Assembly (NCBI RefSeq): GCF_041261205.1
Contig: NZ_JBGCCH010000010.1
Coordinates: 62,001 to 126,000, forward strand
Reading direction: 5' to 3'
DNA: 64,000 nucleotides
Source of the DNA: Catenulispora sp. MAP5-51
GTDB taxonomy: Bacteria > Actinomycetota > Actinomycetes > Streptomycetales > Catenulisporaceae
This document shows, in pieces, positions 56,975 through 64,000 of the stretch. Every line of letters starts with the position of its first letter. The stretch's first letter is position 1. The notes under the pieces are model-generated. The model was not told the origin of the DNA and made no database searches. It saw nothing but the letters and a program-made list of their open reading frames with translations. Made by a program: the position numbers and the translations under genes.

Positions 56975-57672
56975 TCGCTGACGTAGGCCGCGAAGAGCTT
57001 CTGCTCCTCGGGGGAGAGCACCTTCTCCATCCGCAGTTCGTCGGCATGGTCCCCGGCTTCGGCCAACTGCTTGCGGAACCGTTCGGCCATGGTGTCGGCC
57101 AACGCCTCGAGTCGGGGATCGTCGACCTTCCAGTCGTGGGCCCGGTCGTAGGTCACGTAGAAGTCCCGATATTCGGGGTCCTCCAAGTCGGCCCGCTTCT
57201 GCGCCACCCAGCGCGGTGCCTGCTCCGGGTACGAGGCGGCCAGCATCATCCAGCCGTCGCGCTCCATCAGCACCCCGCGATCGCTGACCCCGGCGGCCCG
57301 CAGTTCCTCGATGTAATCGGCGATCTCCGGCGGGAGGAACAGGCGCTCGCCGGAGGCCAGCTGCGCCACCCGGCGGCGCCGCTCCTTCAGCTCGCGGATC
57401 TGGTCCTGCATCGAGCGGTCGATCTCGGTGATCGCGGTGCCGAACTGCGCGGAGTCGGCGGCCAGCAGCTCCTCGATCCGGGCCAGCGGGACCCCGGCCT
57501 CAGCCAGGGTCTTGATGCGGATCAGGTCGATCACCGCCTGGGCGTCGTACCGGCGGTAGCCCGAGTGGTCGCGGTCCGGTTCGGGGAGCAGGCCGCGCTG
57601 GTGGTAGTGCCGCACGGCCCGTACTGTCACCCCGACGTAGTCGGCGAGCTGGCTGATGGTGAGCATCAGCAT
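56917..57672 (-). CDS. MerR-family regulator of the DrrAB-type operon
   Basis: A 251-aa regulator with a MerR domain LTISQLADYVGVTVRAVRHYHQRGLLPEPDRDHSGYRRYDAQAVIDLIRIKTL (about 4-57) and a C-terminal helical domain (about 80-251) of no assigned specificity. It is the third gene of an ATPase-permease-MerR unit, overlapping the permease by one base (TGATG). A 21-bp palindrome upstream of the ATPase gene is the expected operator, so it controls its own operon. Ligand is unknown; likely a drug or metabolite exported by the pump. ATG 57666 is an alternative start. Confidence 0.9.
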   Translation of the reverse strand: MLMLTISQLADYVGVTVRAVRHYHQRGLLPEPDRDHSGYRRYDAQAVIDLIRIKTLAEAGVPLARIEELLAADSAQFGTAITEIDRSMQDQIRELKERRRRVAQLASGERLFLPPEIADYIEELRAAGVSDRGVLMERDGWMMLAASYPEQAPRWVAQKRADLEDPEYRDFYVTYDRAHDWKVDDPRLEALADTMAERFRKQLAEAGDHADELRMEKVLSPEEQKLFAAYVSDYSPAWVRLNEMVAKRIAR

Positions 57673-58478
57673 CAGTGTGCCCGAGGCTTGCGGAAGGACG
57701 CCACGGCCCAGGCGTACCCGCCGGCTGCGATCACGGCGCACCACACCAGGGACACCACCGCGTTGTGCCCGATCGGCGCGCCGGTGAGCAGGCCGCGCAC
57801 GGTCTCGATGGCCGGGGTGAACGGCTGGTACTCGGCGAACTGGCGCACCCCGAACGGCATCGACGCGGCCGGGGCGAAGGCGGAGCCGACGAACGGCAGG
57901 AACACGATCAGCATCGGCGCGTTGCTGGCCGCCTCGGCCGTCGGGGACACCAGCCCCATGGCCACCGCCATCCAGGTCAGCGCGACGCTCAGAAGCAGCA
58001 GCAGTCCGCCGGCCGCCGCCCATTCGAAGGCTGAGGCGTGGGGCCGGAAGCCCAACAGCACGGCCACCAGGATCACCGATCCGGTCGACACGACGGTCGT
58101 GATGACGCTGTTGATGACGTGCGCGGCCAGGATCGCGACCCGCGATATCGGCATGGTCCGGAACCGGTCGACGATCCCCTCGGTCATGTCCACGCAGACC
58201 GCGACCGCGGTGGACATGCTGCCGGAGGCGACGGCCGTGATGATGATGCCGGGCGCGATGTAGCCGATGTAGCCGCCGTCGTGCGCTCCGGCCGCCAGGC
58301 CCTTTCCGAGCGTCCTGCCGAGGATGCCGACGAACAGCAGCAGCATGATGACCGGCCCGAACACCGAGCCGAGGGTCATCGAGGGATACCGGATCGTGTG
58401 GCGCAGATTGCGGCGCAGCAGGGTGAAGGTGTCAGTGAGGGTGTGGTGCTGGGCAGATACAGAAGATGGAGCGGTCAT
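57672..58478 (-). CDS. ABC-2 transporter permease (DrrB-like)
   Basis: A 268-aa membrane protein with six predicted segments, typical of daunorubicin-resistance DrrB/ABC-2 permeases. It has TLLRRNLRHTIRYPSMTLGSVFGPVIMLLLFVGILG (about 19-54), MTEGIVDRFRTMPISRVAIL and FLPFVGSAFAPAASMPFGVRQFAEYQPFTPAIETVRGLL. With the next ATPase it exports hydrophobic compounds. It lies 10 bases after the ATPase stop and overlaps the MerR gene by one base. Confidence 0.94.
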   Translation of the reverse strand: MTAPSSVSAQHHTLTDTFTLLRRNLRHTIRYPSMTLGSVFGPVIMLLLFVGILGRTLGKGLAAGAHDGGYIGYIAPGIIITAVASGSMSTAVAVCVDMTEGIVDRFRTMPISRVAILAAHVINSVITTVVSTGSVILVAVLLGFRPHASAFEWAAAGGLLLLLSVALTWMAVAMGLVSPTAEAASNAPMLIVFLPFVGSAFAPAASMPFGVRQFAEYQPFTPAIETVRGLLTGAPIGHNAVVSLVWCAVIAAGGYAWAVASFRKPRAH

Positions 58479-58488
58479 GGCAGACTCC

Positions 58489-59427
58489 TTAGCGGCTTGT
58501 GGTCAGGGTGAGGAACACGTCGTCGAGGTCCGGTGTGTGCACGGACAGCTCTTCGGCGGAAAGGCCCGCGGACGTCAGGAGATCCAGGACCGTCCGCAGC
58601 GAGTCGAAGCCGCCGTCGCTGGTGACCTGGACGGTGAGCGCGTCCTCGTCGACCGAGTCCGCGCCGAGCGTCTCGGCTGCCTTGGCGAGGCTGTCGGCGC
58701 TCGCGAAGCGCAGGGTGATGTGCCCGCCGGGAATCAGCCGCTTCAGCTCCGCGGCCGTGCCCTCGGCGACGATCCGGCCGCCGTCCAGCACCGCGATCCG
58801 GTCGGCCAGCTGATCGGCCTCTTCCAGGTACTGCGTGGTCAGCAGGATCGTGACGCCGTCGGCGACCAGCTCGCGCACGATCGCCCACAGCTCGCGGCGG
58901 CTGCGCGGGTCCAGACCGGTGGTCGGTTCGTCGAGGAAGATCACCTTCGGGTCGCCGACCAGGGTCATCGCCAGGTCCAGCCGCCGGCGCATGCCGCCGG
59001 AGTAGGTGGACAGCGGCTGGTCGGCGGCATCGGTCAGCCCGAAGCACTCGAGCAGTCCGATCGCGCGGGCCCGGCCGGCGCGGCGGCCGAGCCGGTACAG
59101 GTCGGCCATCAGGATCAGGTTCTCGCGCGCGGTCAGCAGGTTGTCGACCGCGGAGAACTGGCCGGTCACCCCGATCACCGAGCGCACCGCTTCCGGCGCC
59201 TCGGCGACGTCGTGGCCGGCCACCGAGATCCGGCCGCCGTCGGCGGCGATCAGGCTGGACAGGATGCGCACGGTCGTGGTCTTGCCGGCGCCGTTCGGGC
59301 CGAGCAGGGCGAAGACCGTCCCGGCCGGGACGCTGAGGTCCACGCCGGCCAGGACGGTCTTGGCGCCGAAGGATTTGCGCAGGTCGGAGACGCTGATCGC
59401 GGGGGTGGTGGCTGTCGTCGTCGTCAT
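58489..59427 (-). CDS. ABC transporter ATPase (DrrA-like)
   Basis: A 312-aa ATPase of the daunorubicin resistance type. Walker A is LLGPNGAGKTTTVRILSSL (about 39-57), signature YSGGMRRRLDLAMTLVG (about 142-158), Walker B VIFLDEPTTGLDPRSR (about 162-177) and H-loop LLTTQYLEEADQLADRIAVL. A C-terminal extension of about 90 residues follows, as in DrrA. MTTTTATTP at 59427 is preferred; a start 13 codons upstream falls within the operator palindrome. It is first in an ATPase-permease-MerR operon with a 21-bp operator upstream. Confidence 0.94.
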   Translation of the reverse strand: MTTTTATTPAISVSDLRKSFGAKTVLAGVDLSVPAGTVFALLGPNGAGKTTTVRILSSLIAADGGRISVAGHDVAEAPEAVRSVIGVTGQFSAVDNLLTARENLILMADLYRLGRRAGRARAIGLLECFGLTDAADQPLSTYSGGMRRRLDLAMTLVGDPKVIFLDEPTTGLDPRSRRELWAIVRELVADGVTILLTTQYLEEADQLADRIAVLDGGRIVAEGTAAELKRLIPGGHITLRFASADSLAKAAETLGADSVDEDALTVQVTSDGGFDSLRTVLDLLTSAGLSAEELSVHTPDLDDVFLTLTTSR

Positions 59428-59445
59428 GACAGCCATGCTGGGAGG

Positions 59446-59466
59446 TTGACCCTGCGTCAGGGTCAA
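59446..59466. promoter_or_regulatory. 21-bp palindromic MerR operator before the DrrAB operon
   Basis: TTGACCCTG and CAGGGTCAA (9-bp arms) flank CGT. It ends 18 bases before the ATPase ATG on the minus strand. The TTGACC start could be the -35 overlapped by the operator, a hallmark of MerR promoters. Confidence 0.82.
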
Positions 59467-59481
59467 GCGGAGTTTTTCAGC

Positions 59482-59967
59482 TCACTCCTCCAGGGCCGCG
59501 AACGCCCCCGGTTCGTACTCCCCGCCCAGCATGTTCGGGATGAGCGACATCCGGTTGGTCGCGTTCATCATCGCGATCAGGCAGATCAGGGTGCCGAGCT
59601 GGTCGTCGTCGAACTGCGCGCGGGCGGCGGCCCAGGTGGCGTCCGACACCGCCTCGCCGGGGGCGGTGATCCGGGTGCCCTCCTCGGCCAGGGCGAGCGC
59701 GGCGCGCTCGGTCTCGGTGAAGACCGTGCTGTGCCGCCAGGTTGCGACCATGTTCAGGCGCAGCGCCGTCTCGCCGGCGAGTGCGGCCTCCTTGGTGTGG
59801 ATGTCGACGCACCAGCCGCAGCCGTTGATCTGGCTGATGCGGAGCGAGACCAGGTCCTGGAGCGGCTTGGGGAGCGCGGACTTCTCCATGACCTGGGCCG
59901 TGGCGTAGAAGCGCTTGGCCAGCTTGGTGGCCGTCGGGCTGTCGAAAAGGCTGAATCGGGGTTCCAT
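59482..59967 (-). CDS. Carboxymuconolactone decarboxylase/AhpD-like protein (3 of 3)
   Basis: A 161-aa AhpD-fold protein with CGWCVDIHTKEAALAG (about 50-65) after VSLRISQINGC. It is divergent from the ECF41 sigma gene, and this arrangement (a carboxymuconolactone decarboxylase-type gene beside ECF41) is one of the defining contexts of that group. It shares the opening MEPRFSLFD with gene 2 (MEARFNYYG). A TGTCACA-like element precedes it. It probably acts on a peroxide or thiol substrate; which is unknown. Confidence 0.93.
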   Translation of the reverse strand: MEPRFSLFDSPTATKLAKRFYATAQVMEKSALPKPLQDLVSLRISQINGCGWCVDIHTKEAALAGETALRLNMVATWRHSTVFTETERAALALAEEGTRITAPGEAVSDATWAAARAQFDDDQLGTLICLIAMMNATNRMSLIPNMLGGEYEPGAFAALEE

Positions 59968-59975
59968 GGACACCA

Positions 59976-60063
59976 GATGCCGGCCGCCGGAAGCCTGTGA
60001 CGGCCGTCGGATGTGATGTGGGTCACTCCACAGGGATGTCACAGAAACGGGGCTCGCGCAGTC
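59976..60063. promoter_or_regulatory. Divergent ECF41-type promoters
   Basis: Minus strand: CGTCACA (60002-59996), 16 bases, CATC (59979-59976), nine bases before the AhpD-like ATG, which would make a near-leaderless mRNA. Plus strand: TGTCACA (60037-60043), 16 bases, AGTC (60060-60063), toward the sigma gene. Both differ from the reported TGTCACA-N16-CGTC by one or two bases. Confidence 0.58.
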
Positions 60064-60104
60064 CCATGGGAAAGCACTGGCAAGCGACCAGATAGGTGCC
60101 GTCC

Positions 60105-60986
60105 ATGAGCGAGTCCGCCACCGAGACCTTCATCACTCACCGCAACCTGCTGTTCACGGTCGCCTACGAGATGCTCGGCTCGGCCGCCGACGCCGAGGAC
60201 GTGCTGCAGGAGACCTGGCTGCGCTGGACCACCGTCGACCTGGACACGGTGCGCGACCGCCGGGCGTACCTGGTGCGCATCACGACCCGGCAGGCGCTCA
60301 CCCAGCTGCGCAAGCTCGGGCGGCGCAAGGAGTCCTACGTCGGGCCGTGGCTGCCCGAGCCGCTGCTGACCACGCCGGACGTGGCCGAGGACGTGGAGCT
60401 GGCCGACAGCGTCTCGATGGCGATGCTGCTGGTGATGGAGACGCTGACGCCGGCCGAGCGCGCGGTGTTCGTGCTGCGCGAGGTGTTCGGCCTGGAGTAC
60501 GGCGAGATCGCCGAGGCGGTGGACAAGAGCCAGGCGGCGGTCCGGCAGATCGCGCACCGGGCCCGCAACCACGTCGCGGCCCGGCGGCCGCGCGCGGCGG
60601 CGTCCACGGCCGACGCCCGGGGCGCCACCGAGGCGTTCCAGAAGGCGGTCACCACCGGCGATCTGCAGGGCCTGTTCGACCTGCTGGCCCCGGACGTCGT
60701 GTTCATCGGCGACGGCGGCGGGGTCGTGCAGGCCACGCCGTGGCCGCTGTACGGCGCCGAGGTGGTGTCCGCCTTCATGGCCGAGGGCCTGTCCCACCTG
60801 GCGGGCTTCGTCACCATGGAGACGGCGTACGTCAACGGCGGCCTGGGGGTGATCCTGCGGGTCGGCGGGGCGGTCGACACCATCGTGGCGATGCACACCG
60901 AGAACGGCCTGATCAAGGGCATCTACGTGGTCCGCAACCCGGAGAAGCTGTCGCGGGTCGAGGAGGAGACCGCGATGGCGCGCTGA
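60105..60986 (+). CDS. ECF41-type sigma factor (SigJ-like) with fused C-terminal domain
   Basis: A 293-aa sigma factor. Sigma2 (about 5-70) has LFTVAYEMLGSAADAEDVLQETWLRW; sigma4 (about 108-160) has LTPAERAVFVLREVFGLEYGEIAEAVDKSQAAVRQIAHRARNHV. The SnoaL-like C-terminal domain (about 175-285) contains DGGG in FIGDGGGVVQATPWPLYGAE, and NPEKL near the end, the two hallmark motifs of ECF41. That domain regulates the sigma factor in place of an anti-sigma. It is divergent from AhpD-like gene 3, its likely target. ATG 60105 is preferred; a GTG at 60096 is possible. Confidence 0.95.
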   Translation: MSESATETFITHRNLLFTVAYEMLGSAADAEDVLQETWLRWTTVDLDTVRDRRAYLVRITTRQALTQLRKLGRRKESYVGPWLPEPLLTTPDVAEDVELADSVSMAMLLVMETLTPAERAVFVLREVFGLEYGEIAEAVDKSQAAVRQIAHRARNHVAARRPRAAASTADARGATEAFQKAVTTGDLQGLFDLLAPDVVFIGDGGGVVQATPWPLYGAEVVSAFMAEGLSHLAGFVTMETAYVNGGLGVILRVGGAVDTIVAMHTENGLIKGIYVVRNPEKLSRVEEETAMAR

Positions 60987-61036
60987 TTCCCTCCAGGGAA
61001 TTGAGGCGCCGCGGCGGACGGGCGACCATCGAGGCC

Positions 61037-62050
61037 ATGGACATCGGTGTGTTGCTTCCGACCGGCACGGCGCAATGGGAAGCGGGGGACGATCCGCGCG
61101 GCGTGCTGGCGCTGGCGCTGTGGGCCGAGCGGATCGGGTTCTCGTCCTTGTTCGTCAACGATTCCCTGATCAGCCCTCGGATCGAGGCGCTGACCATGCT
61201 CGCGGCCCTGGCCCCGGCGACCGAGCATGCGCACCTGGGGACCGGCGCGCTGCTGCCCTTCCTGCGGCGGCCGGTGCAGGTCGCGCAGTCGCTGGCCTCG
61301 ATCGACGCGCTGTCCGGCGGCCGGCTCGCTGTCGCGGTCGGCGCCGGGTTCCCCGGCCGGTTCGGGCGTCCCATGTACACGCTGTCCGAGCTGCCGTGGG
61401 AGCGCCGCTTCCGGCGGTTGGACGAGACGGTCGCGCTGTGGCGCGCGCTGTGGGCGGGGGACACTTCGTTCCACGGCGAGCTCGTCCGCTTCGACGACCT
61501 GCCGCCGGCCACGAAGCCGTTCCGGGCCGGCGGGCCGCCGATCTGGCTCGGCGGCGCGACGCCCGCGGCTTTGTCCCGCACCGCCAAGCACTACGACGGT
61601 TGGCTGCCCTATCCGCCGGATCCCGCCGACTATCGCAGCGGCCTGGCGACCATCCGCGAGGCCGCGGCTCTGGCGGGCCGCCCGGCCGAGGCAGTCACCC
61701 CGGCGCTGTTCGTGACGGTCCGCGTCGACACCGACGAGGCGGCCGGCCGTTCCCAGCTCGACGTCTACTCCCGCGCCAACTACGGCATGCCGCTGGAGGA
61801 GCTGCGGACCATCCAGGCCGTCGTCACCGGGACCGCCGAGCAGGTGGCCGCGGGCTTGGGCGCCTACATCGCCGCCGGCGCCCGGCATCTGGTGCTGCGC
61901 CTCGGCGCGATCGGCCTGGCCGCGCAAGAGGAACAGCTCGATCGCGTCGCGGCCCTGATCGATCGCCTGTCAGTGGCAGACTGCGCCGCATGGGACCACA
62001 CGAGCGCGGCGCCGGACCGGACCCCGGCCCGCCCGGCACCTCGGACCTGA
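61037..62050 (+). CDS. LLM-class flavin/F420-dependent oxidoreductase
   Basis: A 337-aa luciferase-fold enzyme. It has DIGVLLPTGTAQWEAGDD, ALWAERIGFSSLFVNDSLI (about 29-47), HLGTGALLPFLRRPVQVAQSLASIDALSGGRLAVAVGAGFPG (about 71-112), FHGELVRFDDL and PIWLGGATPAALSRTAKHYDGWLPYPPDPADY (about 171-202). It oxidises or reduces an unknown substrate. It starts 50 bases after the ECF41 sigma stop on the same strand, so it could be a target or merely a neighbour. The last ~20 codons overlap the next gene in another frame. Confidence 0.92.
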   Translation: MDIGVLLPTGTAQWEAGDDPRGVLALALWAERIGFSSLFVNDSLISPRIEALTMLAALAPATEHAHLGTGALLPFLRRPVQVAQSLASIDALSGGRLAVAVGAGFPGRFGRPMYTLSELPWERRFRRLDETVALWRALWAGDTSFHGELVRFDDLPPATKPFRAGGPPIWLGGATPAALSRTAKHYDGWLPYPPDPADYRSGLATIREAAALAGRPAEAVTPALFVTVRVDTDEAAGRSQLDVYSRANYGMPLEELRTIQAVVTGTAEQVAAGLGAYIAAGARHLVLRLGAIGLAAQEEQLDRVAALIDRLSVADCAAWDHTSAAPDRTPARPAPRT

Positions 62051-62529
62051 ACACGCTGCTGCTCCAGGGCGAGGACATGATCGAGCAGCTCGGCGCCGCG
62101 CACGCGAAGGCCTGGGGCCTGGGCACGGCCGACCGCTGGGACCTGGACCAGCGGACCGGGCTGATCACCTGGACCTTCCCGGACCGGACCGCGACCGCTC
62201 CGGCGCAGATCCTCGGCAGCTTCAACGCCGAGGCCGAATCCTGGCTGTGGGCCTGGGCGAACGACAGCATCCTGCCGGAGATGAGCCGCGACGCGTGGGC
62301 GGTGCACGAGTGGGGCCGGGCGTACGGCCACCGCGCGCTCACCGAGCCCAAGGTGCACGGCGACGCGAGCACGGCCGGCGCCCTGGTCGCGCTGGCGGTG
62401 CGGATCACCCGGGCGACCGGCTACTACAAGGGCGGCGACGGCGGCGCCATCCCGATCATCACCTTCGGGCCGGTGACGCTGACCTCGCACGACGGCGCGA
62501 CGCGGACGGTCACGGTCGAGATCGGCTGA
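61990..62529 (+). CDS. DUF6882-like protein
   Basis: A 179-aa protein that I match to DUF6882. It has ALLLQGED-like LNTLLLQGEDMIEQLGAAHAKAWGLGTADRWDLDQRTGLITWTFPDRTATAPAQILGSF, then WLWAWANDSILPEMSRDAWAVHEWGRAYG and a last beta part. The Trp-rich WLWAWAN(N/D) segment is the family's clearest mark. Function is unknown. ATG 61990 overlaps the LLM gene by 61 bases and keeps the whole helix before RWDLDQ; ATG 62077 is the alternative. It overlaps the convergent zinc-ribbon gene by 20 bases. Confidence 0.75.
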   Translation: MGPHERGAGPDPGPPGTSDLNTLLLQGEDMIEQLGAAHAKAWGLGTADRWDLDQRTGLITWTFPDRTATAPAQILGSFNAEAESWLWAWANDSILPEMSRDAWAVHEWGRAYGHRALTEPKVHGDASTAGALVALAVRITRATGYYKGGDGGAIPIITFGPVTLTSHDGATRTVTVEIG

Positions 62530-63118
62530 GCGCTTCGGCGATCCAGGCTTCGACGGCCTGCTCGGCGAGGCCGGCCCGCTCTTTGCGAGGCGCCTTCTTG
62601 ATCAGGGCGCTGGCACGCTGCGCCTGGTCGGTACCGGGCAGCGAACCGATCAGCAGGAGCGGCAGGACCAGGCGGCGCACCAAAAGTTCGTCCTCCGACG
62701 TGACCTGAGGCCGCCGCACGACCGAGACGTTGACCCGAACGCCGTGCTCGTTGCCCGGCTGCGCGCCGGGACGGTCCGTTTCGATGGCGGCGTAACGGAA
62801 TCCGTGCGCGAGATCGCACGCCGAGCAGCCCACCGGTCCCCGGCTCAGGCGCTCGCCGCATTCGGGACAGGCCATGCGGTCGTAGGCGGCGTCGACGATC
62901 CGCCAGTCGTGGCGGTCGGGTTCGCTCGTCACCATCTCGGCCAGTGCCGCTTCTTGGCCGGCCTCGACGTTCCACTGCCGCAGGAACGCTGACCATTCGC
63001 CCTCGACGATGTCGTCCACGAGCGCACGGCAGTCATCGCATGCGGGCGCGCCGCCGTACTCGTAGCCGCCGCATTCCGCACAGCGCCGCAGTGCAGCGCC
63101 GACAGCGGGTCTGGTCAT
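62510..63118 (-). CDS. Zinc-ribbon-containing hypothetical protein
   Basis: A 202-aa protein with two Cys pairs near the start (RRCAECGGYEYGGAPACDDC, about 11-30) and another zinc-ribbon-like set CPECGERLSRGPVGCSACD (about 84-102). The rest is helical. The first ribbon suggests a zinc-binding module, but I do not recognise a family or a function. It starts near the gap at 63119-63456 and is convergent with the DUF6882 gene by 20 bases. Confidence 0.75.
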   Translation of the reverse strand: MTRPAVGAALRRCAECGGYEYGGAPACDDCRALVDDIVEGEWSAFLRQWNVEAGQEAALAEMVTSEPDRHDWRIVDAAYDRMACPECGERLSRGPVGCSACDLAHGFRYAAIETDRPGAQPGNEHGVRVNVSVVRRPQVTSEDELLVRRLVLPLLLIGSLPGTDQAQRASALIKKAPRKERAGLAEQAVEAWIAEALSRSRP

Positions 63119-63456
63119 GGGGCGCAGCCTAATCCGCGAATAATCGCTGGCCCTGTTCGACCGGCCGGAGTTACGCTCACAGCATCATCCGGGATGGGCC
63201 GATCACATCGGCGAACCGGGCCGCCGCGTCAAGGGCAGGCCGTTGTACACCAGCTGAGACATTCGTCGCGTCGAGCAGGCGCCGCCAGACCGGTTCGTCA
63301 GCGCTGTTGCGCCACCGGTCTTGTGACCGTGCCCTCGACAGGTCATCGACATTCCGGCTGCCGTTCCCCGGCATCCGAAGGTCGAGCCGGTGCTTCCGCG
63401 TGCGCGCGGTGCACCGACGTCTCAGTGATGATCTCTCAGCAGATCGGCCTTTCCTG
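63119..63456. other. 338-bp gap, no supported gene
   Basis: Nothing in this stretch is convincing. A short minus-strand frame (63374-63177, 65 aa, starting MPGNGSRNVDDL) has amino-acid-like composition (WRRLLDATNVSAGVQRP) and may be a relic or a tiny gene, but it has no ribosome site and I do not call it. Upstream of 63457 the plus-strand frame of the next gene stays open, so its start could be earlier. Confidence 0.4.
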
Positions 63457-64000
63457 GTGCACGAAAACACCTTTCTGGTGCGCGCCGCCACGCGCTGGCG
63501 CGTACGCCCGACCGCCCTGCCGACCATCCGTCGCCGCTGCCGGGCCTGTCCCTCCACGGAGTACCGGACCCAGGGCAAGTTCCGGGTCAACGCGAACCAC
63601 AAACTGCTCGACGTCTGGCTGCTGGCGCTGTGCGCGCAGTGCGGCGAGACGATCAAGCTGACCGTGATGGAGCGGGCCCACGTCCGCACCATCGACCCGG
63701 ACGCGCTCAGCCGGTTCCACGAGAACGACGCCTCGCTCGCGGCGAGGCTGCTGACCGATCCCCAGCTGCCGCACCGCAACGGCGTCTCCCTGGACTGGAG
63801 CGAGGCGTGGCGGCTGGACATGGATCCGGTGGAGCTGCCGAAGGCGGACATCCTCGACGTCCGCGTCGAGTTCACGCACCGGATCCCGCTGCGGGTGACG
63901 ACGGTCATCGCCACCGGTCTGGAACTGTCCGGATCCGAGGTCTCCCGGCACATCGTGACGGGGGCGATCACCTCCGGGGACAAGTTGACCGGTCGCAGGG
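63457..64000 (+). CDS. DUF1062 family protein (runs off the right edge)
   Basis: Reading from GTG 63457 in frame to the window end gives 181 residues with no stop. It begins VHENTFLVRAATRWRVRPTALP, then CRACPSTEY (a CxxC pair), GKFRVNANHKLLDVWLLALCAQCGE (second CxxC) and IDPDALSRFHENDASLAARLL. This is the DUF1062 pattern, two zinc-binding CxxC pairs around FRVNAN and LLDVWL. Function is unknown. The start is uncertain: GTG 63409 in the same frame would add 16 residues. It has no stop in the window, so gene finders requiring a complete frame miss it. Confidence 0.85.
   Translation, partial: MHENTFLVRAATRWRVRPTALPTIRRRCRACPSTEYRTQGKFRVNANHKLLDVWLLALCAQCGETIKLTVMERAHVRTIDPDALSRFHENDASLAARLLTDPQLPHRNGVSLDWSEAWRLDMDPVELPKADILDVRVEFTHRIPLRVTTVIATGLELSGSEVSRHIVTGAITSGDKLTGRR

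Noticed and set aside
55712-60986. A biosynthetic gene cluster around DrrAB, NAT or the oxidoreductases
   Set aside because: No polyketide, peptide or terpene synthase is present. The pumps and regulators form separate modules.
1-64000. CRISPR array, insertion sequence or integrase
   Set aside because: The short repeats seen are tandem and lack regular spacers. No transposase or recombinase motif was found in the reading frames.

Overview
This is a very GC-rich stretch of an actinobacterial chromosome. The evidence is a WhiB-family iron-sulfur regulator, ECF41- and ECF42-type sigma factors, F420/flavin LLM oxidoreductases, MocR regulators, many GTG starts, 4-bp start/stop overlaps and near-absence of A/T runs. 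The gene content fits a Streptomyces-like or Catenulispora-like soil organism. The genus is inferred, not proven.

Region 1 (1-5.6 kb) is conserved core: the end of a YbaB/EbfC-type gene, recR, a DUF5063 gene, then lysC-asd (first two steps of the aspartate pathway), a small ECF-like sigma factor and its overlapping membrane/extracellular partner. Region 2 (5.6-11.1 kb) holds a SEC-C protein, a DUF2277 protein, a BlaI-M56 peptidase pair, a PAP2 phosphatase, an MBL hydrolase, a GatB/YqeY protein, a metallophosphoesterase and tRNA-Pro(CGG).

Region 3 (11.1-17.3 kb) looks like accessory DNA placed after the tRNA gene. It has a 13-bp copy of the tRNA 3' end, a lone hypothetical gene, an exported trypsin-HAD phosphatase pair, a decayed CocE/NonD hydrolase, an unrecognised 474-aa protein, an SDR and an exported hypothetical.

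Region 4 (17.4-27.7 kb) matches the conserved neighbourhood ponA2-whiB4/wblA-MBL-NUDIX-RidA-ArsA-ArsA-Crp known from mycobacteria and streptomycetes. Here it also carries a DUF4177 mini-protein and a membrane Ser/Thr kinase.

Region 5 (27.8-64 kb) is a run of small regulator-plus-target modules: MocR/AhpD-like, two NarL-type two-component systems, TetR/epoxide hydrolase, TetR/DHA2 exporter, MocR, GntR/ABC, MerR/hydrolase, YciI/ECF42, DrrAB/MerR and ECF41/AhpD-like. Several have clear palindromic operators. Enzymes (NAT, ADH, GH114 lipoprotein, S41 peptidase, LLM oxidoreductases) lie between them. The window ends inside a DUF1062 gene that runs off the right edge. No CRISPR array, insertion sequence, rRNA or large biosynthetic cluster was seen.
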